Below are positions 1 to 6,017 of a stretch of 40,770 nt of DNA, in pieces. Numbering within the stretch: the first letter of the stretch is position 1; each line of letters opens with the position of its first letter. The translations under genes were made by a program, and so were the position numbers. The stretch is taken from contig JAJQCW010000072.1 of assembly GCA_021202515.1 (NCBI GenBank), positions 1-40,770 of the forward strand, in the 5' to 3' direction. The notes beneath the pieces were generated by a model. That model was given only the letters and a program-made list of their open reading frames with translations. It ran no database searches and was not told the DNA's origin. This DNA comes from Clostridiales bacterium. GTDB lineage: Bacteria; Bacillota; Clostridia; Oscillospirales; Oscillospiraceae.

Positions 1-260
1 CGTTGCTCCTCCTCTCCCGGCCAAACCCGCTTCGCTGGGCTTTGGCCGGGTCCCCATATGCGCACGTTTGGGGCCTCCGCCGTCAAGCGGCACTTCCGGG
101 GCGTTGCCCCTCCTTGCCTGTGTGCTTTTGCCGGTACACGCCCGGCTAAAAGCACGGATTTCATTTTATTTTGTTGCTTGCGCAACAAAACTCCTGCGGA
201 GGGCTCCTATAACTTTTCGTTGCACTTAATTCTGCTGGAAATGACTTTTTTGACAATATG
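1..260. other. Noncoding left end, hairpin-rich
   Basis: No credible gene is visible. The stretch holds a long inverted repeat (16-25 CCCGGCCAAA with 41-50 TTTGGCCGGG), one copy of the dispersed 17-mer described separately (80-96), and a 9-bp perfect hairpin with a 4-base loop (169-177 TTTTGTTGC with 182-190 GCAACAAAA). Open frames here are short, lack ribosome binding sites and resemble no family I know. Confidence 0.6.
80..96 (+). repeat. Dispersed repeat, copy A (CCGTCAAGCGGCACTTC)
   Basis: This 17-mer is identical to the copy at 40469-40485. It differs by one base from 19444-19460 and by two from 14612-14628. Similar GC-rich text follows in several copies (GCGGCACTCCGT, CCTCCCTGCCT), so the true element is probably longer, roughly 40-90 bp. 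Confidence 0.75.
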
Positions 261-294
261 GCGCCCCCGCGTCGGTAATCCGACACGGGGGCGT
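261..294. terminator. Hairpin after the ygjV-like gene
   Basis: GCGCCCCCGCGTCGG, a TAAT loop, then CCGACACGGGGGCGT form a 15-bp stem with about one mismatch. It starts 20 bases beyond the ygjV-like stop codon and probably ends that transcript. The T-rich side is better on the plus strand, so it may work in both directions. Confidence 0.6.
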
Positions 295-314
295 TTGAGC
301 CTCTTTTATGGTTT

Positions 315-830
315 TTATTGGGGTTCTGCGGGGTTCCCGTTCCGTTTCAGCGACACGATACTGTAGATGTGGGCGGCGATGGTCATCAGGTCGAAGGCAA
401 ACGCGGCGTAATTCCAATAGTAGAAATCATAAATCACCCACAGGGCCTGGGTGAAAATGAGGACGTACTTAAACCGGAAGATGTTTTTGAGGTCCAGCGA
501 ACAGGTGTAAACCACCGTGGCCAGGATGGGGAAAAACTCGATGGGCGCAGGGACACCGTTTGCCAGGGTGATGCCCAACTGCAAAACGATGAAAAACACC
601 TTCAGCGGGGTGGTGGCCGCCACCTTGAAAAAAGCCAGGTTCCGGGCGATGCCGACGGCGTTGGAGACCGCGCCCGCGTAGGCCCCCAGCAGCAGATTCG
701 CCGTGGCCAGCAACCCGAATTGCAGACACTGGACCAGCAGAATCTTTGTCTTGTCCTTGATGAAGCCGATGGAGACCATCAGCAGCGAGCCGAGAAAAGC
801 GATAAAGTTGCCGAGCAACAAAAACGTCAT
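315..830 (-). CDS. YgjV-like multi-pass membrane protein
   Basis: A 171-residue hydrophobic protein with about five or six membrane spans. The block LLLGAYAGAVSNAVGIARN near residues 50-68 and the overall size match the bacterial inner-membrane protein YgjV family (Imp-YgjV), whose substrate is unknown to me. I chose the ATG at 828-830 because GGAGGG lies 7 bases upstream. An in-frame ATG at 914 would add 28 residues but has no ribosome binding site and would read through the attenuator hairpin. The gene is alone on its transcript, with its own perfect promoter at 965-993 and a leader of about 127 nt. The structured leader suggests the protein handles a small molecule or ion that the RNA could sense; this is inference. 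Confidence 0.8.
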   Translation of the reverse strand: MTFLLLGNFIAFLGSLLMVSIGFIKDKTKILLVQCLQFGLLATANLLLGAYAGAVSNAVGIARNLAFFKVAATTPLKVFFIVLQLGITLANGVPAPIEFFPILATVVYTCSLDLKNIFRFKYVLIFTQALWVIYDFYYWNYAAFAFDLMTIAAHIYSIVSLKRNGNPAEPQ

Positions 831-958
831 AGTGCGTCCCTCCAAAAAAAAGCTGACACAGTGTTGTGCCAGCTTTTTTGAAGTATCATAGAAACTGACA
901 ACAACGGAGGTCATTGGTGACAGTTTCGACTGAGTGTGGCGCGCCTGCCCAAATGACA
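831..958 (-). promoter_or_regulatory. Attenuator-like 5' leader of the ygjV-like gene
   Basis: The leader RNA can form three competing structures. (1) GAAACUG (plus 921-927) pairs with CAGUUUC (891-897). (2) GUUGUUGUCAGUUU (892-905) can pair with AAGCUGGCACAAC (863-875) through 13 pairs including two G-U and one bulged U. (3) The terminator hairpin at 844-879 uses that same AAGCUGGCACAAC arm. Structures 1 and 2 exclude each other, as do 2 and 3. This is the usual logic of a riboswitch or attenuator: anti-antiterminator, antiterminator, terminator. The upstream part, from about 921 to 958, is small, and I do not recognise it as a known aptamer. Confidence 0.6.
844..879 (-). terminator. Intrinsic terminator directly before the ygjV-like RBS
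   Basis: On the minus strand, AAAAAAGCTGGCACA, a 4-base loop, then TGTGTCAGCTTTTTT form a 15-bp stem with one mismatch, ending in eight T. The next bases are GGAGGG, the ribosome binding site of the ygjV-like gene. Termination here would remove the binding site from the RNA, so the hairpin sits where an on/off switch would be expected. Confidence 0.75.
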
Positions 959-964
959 GGCTGC

Positions 965-993
965 ATTATAACAGGTGGCTACGGCCCTGTCAA
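965..993 (-). promoter_or_regulatory. Perfect consensus promoter TTGACA-17-TATAAT
   Basis: On the minus strand, TTGACA (988-993), a 17-base spacer and TATAAT (965-970) match the sigma-A consensus at every position. The expected start of transcription is near 958. It lies only 17 bases beyond the stop codon of the reductase gene, so the ygjV-like gene has its own transcript. Confidence 0.9.
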
Positions 994-1009
994 CATGGAA
1001 TTTGCGGCG

Positions 1010-3562
1010 TCAGCAGGTAGCGCCGCCCTTGACGGTCTTTTTCAGGATGGCTTCCTTGTCCATGGTGTCGTCCAGCAGCTTGTCATTGACATAGTTGAAG
1101 CCCAGCCGGGTGACGGTATCCGCGAAGCGCTCGCCGGTCAGGCCCTCGTCCCGGAACAGGAGGATGGCCCGCTCCACGACGCCCATGACCTCTTCCTCGG
1201 AGGTGAAGATGCGGGTCAGCGGCTGGCCGTGGGCGACCTTCTTGCCCCAGCGCCCGCCAATGTAAACGCGGTAGCCGTCCTGATAGTCCAGCGCGCCGAA
1301 CAAGCACTTGTCCTTGCAGCGGCCGCAGTTGTTGCACTGGGTCGGGTCGATCTTGATCTTGCCGTCTTCCACTCTCGCCACGCTGATGGGGCAGGCAGCC
1401 TCCACCTGGCACTTCTTGCAGCCCCGGCACTTGGCGTAGTCGATCATCGGCACCCGCTGGCCCACGATGCCCAGGTCGTTCAGGTTGGGCTTGACGCAGT
1501 TGTTGGGGCAGCCGCCCACCGCGATCTTGAACTTGTGGGGCAGGGTCACGCCATGGTAGCCCACATAAAACGCCTCGTGGAGCCGCTCGGACAGACCGAA
1601 GGTGTCGATGAGGCCGTACTGACAGGTGGTGCCCTTGCAGGAGACCACCGGGCGCACCAGTGAGCCGGTGCCGCCGGTCTCCAGGCCGTGGTCGTGGAGG
1701 AAGTCCATCACCGGCTGGAGGTCGGCGTACTTCACGCCCTGAATTTCCAGGGTCAGGCGGGTGGTCATGGTGACCGCGCCGGAGCCGAACCGCTCCGCCG
1801 CCTCCGCGATGGTGCGGTGTTCCTCGGCGGTGATCTTGCCGTTGCGGGTGATGACGCGGACGTTGAACACGTCGGGATACCGCTTATCCTGGAGGCAGCC
1901 CAGGGCCTTCACCCGCTTGATCTCCGCCGCAGGCAGCGCCCCGGTGAACTCCACCTTGACCTCGTTGACAAACAGGCCGCCCTCCAGGGCGCGGGTGTTG
2001 GTGTAACCGAAGGCTTTCAGGCGGTTTTGCAGCAGGTAGCCCCGCTTGCCCTTGGCACAGACCAGCAGCAGCTTCTCGTCCTTGCCGATGCCATCCAGCG
2101 GCCCGTTGACGGCGGGCAGGTTGATCCACTGAGCGCCGGGAATGGTGGGGGCAGGGCTGACGTCCAGGACCTTGTAGCCCTTGGCCTTGCCTGCGGCGTA
2201 CTCGGCGGGGGTGAAGCTCTCGTAAGCGCCGCTGAGCTTGTTCTCCAGGATGTAGCAAGCCTGGACGAAGGGGTGAATGGCGGTGGAGAAGGGAGGCGCG
2301 TAGGCGTAATCCAGCGTGTCGAAGTCCTCCAGCTTCATCCCGGCAGAAATGCCAGTGACGGCGATGTCCACCATCTTGTCCACAGCGCCGGACCCCAGCA
2401 CCTGGATGCCCAGCAGGGCGTGAGTGGCCCGGTCCGCGATGAGCTTGGTGACAAAGGTGGACGCGTCCGGGTAGTAGTGGGCCTTGTCGTCGGTGACGCA
2501 GGTGGCGGTGATGACATCGTACCCCGCCGCCTTCGCCTGGGCCTCAGTGAGGCCGGTGCGTCCGGCGTTCAGGTCGTTTGCCAGCCGCACCACGCCGGTG
2601 CCCAGGCAGCCGCCGTAGGTCAGGCTCTCACCGGTCAGGTTCTTGGCCAGCAGACGGCCCGTCAGGTTGGCGGTGGAGCCCATGGCGGACCACTGGCTGT
2701 TACCGGTCAGGCTGTTGTAGACCTGAGCGCAGTCGCCCACAGCGTAGACGTCCTCCAGGTTGGTTTTCTGCTGCTTGTCCACGACGATGGTGCCGCGGTT
2801 CATCTCAATGCCGGAATCGGCCAGAAAGCCGGTGGCCGGGCGGACGCCGATGGCCAGCACCACCAGGTCTCCCGCAAAGCTGCCAACACTGGTGCGGATG
2901 CCGGTCGCCTTGTCGGTGCCCTGCACCTCCTCCAGCCCCGCGCCGGTGATGATCCGCATCCCCTTGGCCTGGAGCTTACGGCGGATGTAGGCGGCCATTT
3001 CCGCGTCAAACAGGTTGGGCATCACCTGGGAGGCCATGTCCACCACGGTGACGCTGACTCCCTTTGCCATCAGGTTTTCCGCGATCTCCAGGCCGATGAA
3101 GCCGCCGCCCACCACCACGGCGCTATGGCAGTTGTTCTGCTCCACATAGGCCCGCAGGTCGATGGCGTCGTCAGGGCTGCGCATGGTGAACACGCCGGGC
3201 AGCTCCTTCCCCGGCACGTTAGGCACAAAGGGGGCTGCACCGGTGGCGATGACCAGCTTGTCATAGCCCACAGTCTCCCCGTTGGCGAAGGTGACTGTTT
3301 TCTCCGCCCCGTTGACGGAGACCGCCTCCATGCCAGTGCGCACAGCCACGCCGGTGAGACCGGTGAAGCTGGCGGGGGTGTTGACGATCAGTTCCTCACG
3401 GGTCTCGATGTCCCCGCCCACATAGTAGGGCAGACCGCAGCCCGCATAGGAAATGTCCTGGCTTTTGGTGTAGATTGTGACGGTGGCGCTGCGGTCCTGA
3501 CGCATCAGCTTCGCAGCGGTTTTGGTGCCGGCGGCTACGCCGCCAATTACAACAACGTTCAT
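1010..3562 (-). CDS. CoA-disulfide-reductase-like flavoprotein fused to rhodanese, siroheme reductase and ferredoxin domains
   Basis: An 850-residue fusion. Residues 1-445 are an FAD/NAD(P) pyridine-nucleotide disulfide oxidoreductase of the CoA-disulfide reductase/NADH oxidase type, with an FAD loop VVIGGVAAG, a redox Cys42 in SYAGCGLPYYVGG and an FAD site YAVGDCA at 273-279. Residues about 460-545 are a short rhodanese-like domain with active-site loop CAKGKRG (Cys502). Residues about 560-705 are a nitrite/sulfite reductase half-domain with siroheme/4Fe-4S cysteines Cys642, Cys647, Cys685 and Cys689. Residues 712-753 bind two 4Fe-4S clusters (Cys712, 715, 718, 724 and 743, 746, 749, 753). 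The likely role is cytoplasmic sulfur reduction, passing electrons from NAD(P)H through FAD and clusters to siroheme, with sulfane sulfur on Cys502; the exact substrate (sulfite, polysulfide, CoA persulfide) is open. ATG at 3562 has GAGGAG 8 bases upstream; a GTG three codons earlier overlaps that site. The gene is divergent from a LysR regulator. Confidence 0.85.
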   Translation of the reverse strand: MNVVVIGGVAAGTKTAAKLMRQDRSATVTIYTKSQDISYAGCGLPYYVGGDIETREELIVNTPASFTGLTGVAVRTGMEAVSVNGAEKTVTFANGETVGYDKLVIATGAAPFVPNVPGKELPGVFTMRSPDDAIDLRAYVEQNNCHSAVVVGGGFIGLEIAENLMAKGVSVTVVDMASQVMPNLFDAEMAAYIRRKLQAKGMRIITGAGLEEVQGTDKATGIRTSVGSFAGDLVVLAIGVRPATGFLADSGIEMNRGTIVVDKQQKTNLEDVYAVGDCAQVYNSLTGNSQWSAMGSTANLTGRLLAKNLTGESLTYGGCLGTGVVRLANDLNAGRTGLTEAQAKAAGYDVITATCVTDDKAHYYPDASTFVTKLIADRATHALLGIQVLGSGAVDKMVDIAVTGISAGMKLEDFDTLDYAYAPPFSTAIHPFVQACYILENKLSGAYESFTPAEYAAGKAKGYKVLDVSPAPTIPGAQWINLPAVNGPLDGIGKDEKLLLVCAKGKRGYLLQNRLKAFGYTNTRALEGGLFVNEVKVEFTGALPAAEIKRVKALGCLQDKRYPDVFNVRVITRNGKITAEEHRTIAEAAERFGSGAVTMTTRLTLEIQGVKYADLQPVMDFLHDHGLETGGTGSLVRPVVSCKGTTCQYGLIDTFGLSERLHEAFYVGYHGVTLPHKFKIAVGGCPNNCVKPNLNDLGIVGQRVPMIDYAKCRGCKKCQVEAACPISVARVEDGKIKIDPTQCNNCGRCKDKCLFGALDYQDGYRVYIGGRWGKKVAHGQPLTRIFTSEEEVMGVVERAILLFRDEGLTGERFADTVTRLGFNYVNDKLLDDTMDKEAILKKTVKGGATC

Positions 3563-3618
3563 AGGGCACACTCCTCTGGCGCCGCCGTATTTGGAAAACG
3601 GCGCTCTTTCTCACGTTG

Positions 3619-3642
3619 ATTATACGCCCAATTTATGATAAA
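3619..3642 (-). promoter_or_regulatory. Putative reductase promoter -10 and LysR-site candidate
   Basis: A minus-strand TATAAT lies at 3619-3624, 57 bases before the reductase ATG. No good -35 is visible, which suits an activator-dependent promoter. A palindrome TTTATGATAAA (3632-3642) lies just upstream, where the LysR-type regulator encoded at 3856 could bind. This is inferred from position and symmetry only. Confidence 0.4.
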
Positions 3643-3726
3643 ATCTATTTAGCAATTCTTATGTGTCCATTAGAGATTTTTATAGTTATCCATTTGTTGA
3701 ACAAAAACATCACCAGCAGACAAGCA

Positions 3727-3797
3727 CCCTCCCCTCTTGCCTCCCCTGAAAGGGGAGGAGGGCCGCCGCCTTTCGGCGGTGGCGGAGGGGTTTCCAG
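3727..3797. repeat. GC-rich palindromic repeat in the divergent region
   Basis: Two adjoining hairpins: CTCCCCT-GAA-AGGGGAG (about 3740-3757), then GCCGCC-TTTC-GGCGGT (about 3763-3779). The composition resembles palindromic elements at 35216-35239 and 23680-23710. It sits between the regulator and the reductase promoter, inside the LysR leader, and separates the two control regions. Confidence 0.5.
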
Positions 3798-3855
3798 TGC
3801 GTGGCCGCGTAAAACGGATAACCGGTTTTCATTTTATCAAGAGGAGGAATATACC

Positions 3856-4713
3856 ATGCTGGACTATCGAATTGAAACCTTTCTGGTGCTGTGTGAATGT
3901 GGCAGCTACCGCCAGACGGCGGAGCGGCTGCACCTGACCCAGCCCGCCGTCACCCAACAAATGCACCACCTGGAACAGGAGTATCAGTGTCAGTTGTTCC
4001 GTTACGTGAACCGGCGGCTGGAAAAGACTCCGGCGGCGGAGGCCCTGGAGACCTACGCCAGAGCTGCACGGTATCAGGAAGCGGCACTGCGGGAAAAGCT
4101 CCGGGAGGAAAAGCCCACCCGCTCCCTGCGGGTGGGAGCCACCAAGACCATCGGGGACTATTTCCTGACGGACTACATCCACCGCTTTTTGCGGGATGAA
4201 GACAGTCATCTGGAATTTCTCGTGGACAACACCCAGCGTCTGCTGGGAGAGCTGGAGAAAAACCGGCTGGATTTCGCCGTCATCGAGGGCTTTTTCGACA
4301 AGGAGCGCTTCGACTCCATCCTTCTGCGCAAGGAGCCCTTTGTGGGCATCTGTCGCAAGGGGCACCCCTTCGCGGGCCGAACGGTCTCCATGGAAGAGCT
4401 GCTGGGCGAGACCATCATCCACCGGGAGGCCGGGTCCGGCACACGGGCCATTCTGGAGCAGGAGCTGATGGCCTACAACGAGTCGCTGAGCCGTTTCAAG
4501 CACTGCATCAGCATCTCCAGCTTTAAAATCATTTTGGAGCTGGTGCGGGAGGGCTACGGTATTTCCTTTGTCTACAACATTCTGGCGGAGAGCGACCCGA
4601 ACCTGGAAAAATTCTGGCTGGAAAACGACCGCATGATCCGGGAGTTTAACATTGTCTATCTGAAACATGCCGACCCAACAGAAAAAATCAGGTGGTTTTT
4701 CAATAAGGCGTAA
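3856..4713 (+). CDS. LysR-family transcriptional regulator
   Basis: A 285-residue protein of normal LysR length. The N-terminal winged helix-turn-helix reads FLVLCECGSYRQTAERLHLTQ at about residues 8-28, followed by PAVTQQMHHLEQ. The rest is a periplasmic-binding-protein-like effector domain (about 90-285). The ATG at 3856 has an excellent site, GAGGAGG, 8 bases upstream. The long open frame starting at 3616 crosses the palindromic repeat and is not used. The gene is divergent from the reductase fusion, the usual arrangement for a LysR regulator and its target, so it probably senses a sulfur or redox metabolite and activates 1010-3562. Nothing resembling a terminator follows it at once. Confidence 0.9.
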   Translation: MLDYRIETFLVLCECGSYRQTAERLHLTQPAVTQQMHHLEQEYQCQLFRYVNRRLEKTPAAEALETYARAARYQEAALREKLREEKPTRSLRVGATKTIGDYFLTDYIHRFLRDEDSHLEFLVDNTQRLLGELEKNRLDFAVIEGFFDKERFDSILLRKEPFVGICRKGHPFAGRTVSMEELLGETIIHREAGSGTRAILEQELMAYNESLSRFKHCISISSFKIILELVREGYGISFVYNILAESDPNLEKFWLENDRMIREFNIVYLKHADPTEKIRWFFNKA

Positions 4714-4788
4714 AAGCGGCCCGTGTTCTCTCTCAAAAGGCTCCCCTATCCCCCACTGTGCAGTCAGCAAGCCGCCCCGTTTTTGACG

Positions 4789-4817
4789 TTGACATCTTTT
4801 TACCAGTTTGTTATACT
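4789..4817 (+). promoter_or_regulatory. Strong promoter TTGACA-17-TATACT
   Basis: TTGACA (4789-4794), a 17-base spacer and TATACT (4812-4817). The expected start is about 4824. No open frame with a ribosome binding site follows before 5135, so it drives either a noncoding RNA or a leader of about 310 nt for the coiled-coil gene. Confidence 0.8.
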
Positions 4818-4823
4818 CTTACT

Positions 4824-5060
4824 ATATCAGATGAACAATGGAAAAACGTTTAGGGAACGCGCTTTTGCGCGTCCAAAAGAGGAAAATACATCTTACTGAC
4901 AACATCAACGCCACAATTCCGGTGTGCGCGAAGAAATCCACGCCAAATAGGGCCAGCAGGGAGCAAACGCAGTGTCGTTCCGCTGGACAGGCGGAAAAAC
5001 CTCTGCCATCTGCACCACGAAAGGACGATTTTTCAGCGCGTTCCGCTTACGTGCTCTTGC
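4824..5060 (+). ncRNA. Putative structured RNA, unrecognised class
   Basis: The stretch has a strong promoter, no plausible protein and a long-range closing helix. GGAACGCGCT (4854-4863) is a perfect 10-bp complement of AGCGCGTTCC (5035-5044). Inside it, CGTCC (4870-4874) pairs with GGACG (5023-5027) and GAGG (4879-4882) with CCTC (5000-5003), giving a rod of stacked helices. A perfect 6-bp hairpin TTCCGC/GCGGAA (4978-4996) sits in the middle. A local hairpin ACGCGC-TTTT-GCGCGT (4857-4872) competes with the closing helix. The size and rod shape recall 6S RNA, but I see no diagnostic sequence; RNase P, tmRNA and SRP signatures are absent. The 3' end is uncertain, since no strong terminator is visible before 5086. 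Confidence 0.45.
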
Positions 5061-5085
5061 GCGATTTGCGGCACATCCGTTTTGT

Positions 5086-5116
5086 TTGACAACTTTCACT
5101 CTAAACCGAATATAAT
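5086..5116 (+). promoter_or_regulatory. Second promoter, TTGACA-19-TATAAT
   Basis: Both hexamers are perfect but the spacer is 19 bases, longer than the optimal 17. The start would be near 5123, leaving a leader of about 12 nt that cuts into the GAGGGA ribosome binding site (5118-5123). Together with the promoter at 4789, the next gene may have both a long and a near-leaderless transcript. Confidence 0.6.
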
Positions 5117-5134
5117 CGAGGGATCAATTGCATT

Positions 5135-5776
5135 ATGGCCGATAAAGAACTGCGAAAAATGAACCGCACGGAGCTGATCGAGATCATCTACGCTTTGCAG
5201 CAGAATGAGCGCGCCCTCTATGAGGAAAACGAAACGCTGCGCGCACAGCTCGACGACAAATTGCTGCGGATTGAAAAGTCCGGCTCCATCGCGGAGGCGG
5301 CGCTGAGCCTGAACCATATCTTTGAAGACGCGGAGCAGGCGGCCCAGCAGTATCTGACCTCCATCCAGAAGGCCAACGACACCGCGGAGCAAATTTTGGA
5401 GGACGCTCGCCGGGAGGCCGACGCCATCCGTAAGAAGGCGGAGGAAGAGGCAAAAGCCGCCGCCGAAGCAACGAAAGCCGACCAGGAGAAGGCGGCAAAG
5501 CCGGATGAAACCGCTGATTCCGCCACACAGGACACTCCGCCGGAGGAACAGCCCGTGGTCGAGGCTGAACCAAAGCAGGATGCAGAGGAAAAACCGGCTG
5601 AGCCCAGCGAGACCGCCGAGCCAGCGGACCAGCTCGATTCAAAGGCGGTCCCGGAACCGGAACCCCCCGTCCAGCCGGACGGAAAAGCACCGGATGTCCC
5701 ACCGCAGGAAGGCGAAGCGGGAGAGAATACTCCCCCGCGGGATGAGGATGTGGCGAATCCGGCTGTTTCGCAATAA
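5135..5776 (+). CDS. Coiled-coil protein with acidic Pro/Glu-rich tail, function unknown
   Basis: 213 residues, no signal peptide and no membrane span. Residues 1-120 are almost wholly helical and charged, reading as a coiled coil with the sub-motifs NRTELIEIIYALQQNE (10-25), GSIAEAALSLNHIFEDAEQAA (near 50-70) and an Ala/Glu/Lys heptad stretch. Residues 120-213 are a disordered tail rich in Pro, Glu and Asp. The layout recalls DivIVA/GpsB-like or cell-envelope scaffold proteins of Clostridia, but I cannot place it in a named family. It starts at ATG 5135 with GAGGGA 11 bases upstream, and a strong terminator at 5843 ends the transcript. Confidence 0.75.
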   Translation: MADKELRKMNRTELIEIIYALQQNERALYEENETLRAQLDDKLLRIEKSGSIAEAALSLNHIFEDAEQAAQQYLTSIQKANDTAEQILEDARREADAIRKKAEEEAKAAAEATKADQEKAAKPDETADSATQDTPPEEQPVVEAEPKQDAEEKPAEPSETAEPADQLDSKAVPEPEPPVQPDGKAPDVPPQEGEAGENTPPRDEDVANPAVSQ

Positions 5777-5842
5777 TATGTAGCCTGACGGGTCCGATGC
5801 TTCGGACAGTTGAGTAACAACAGCATATTCTAACACGCAAAA

Positions 5843-5875
5843 GCGGCGGGAGCAAAAGCTCCCGCCGTTTTATTT
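5843..5875 (+). terminator. Intrinsic terminator
   Basis: CGGCGGGAGC, AAAA loop, GCTCCCGCCG, then TTTTATTT. A perfect 10-bp stem that closes the coiled-coil gene transcript. Confidence 0.9.
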
Positions 5876-5931
5876 GTTGTGTGCATCAGAAAATTCGTCC
5901 TCTATGCGTTCTCCCCCCCCAAGGGGGAGCA

Positions 5932-5972
5932 AAGCGAAAAGGACCGCGCACAGGTCGCCCCGTGCGCGGTCC
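5932..5972 (-). terminator. Intrinsic terminator of the esterase gene
   Basis: On the minus strand, GGACCGCGCAC, a 10-base loop, GTGCGCGGTCC, then TTTTCGCTTT. A perfect 11-bp stem, about 45 bases after the esterase stop codon. Confidence 0.85.
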
Positions 5973-6017
5973 GCGGTTGGTTTAACTGACTGATTCACCC
6001 TGGCAAGGGGAGAAGTG

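Noticed and set aside
831-914. N-terminal extension of the ygjV-like protein or a leader peptide starting at 914
   Set aside because: No ribosome binding site before the ATG, and the frame runs through the terminator hairpin. The internal ATG has an ideal site.
4838-5089. 83-codon frame downstream of the strong promoter
   Set aside because: No ribosome binding site, no recognisable sequence, and it covers the arms of the predicted long-range helix.
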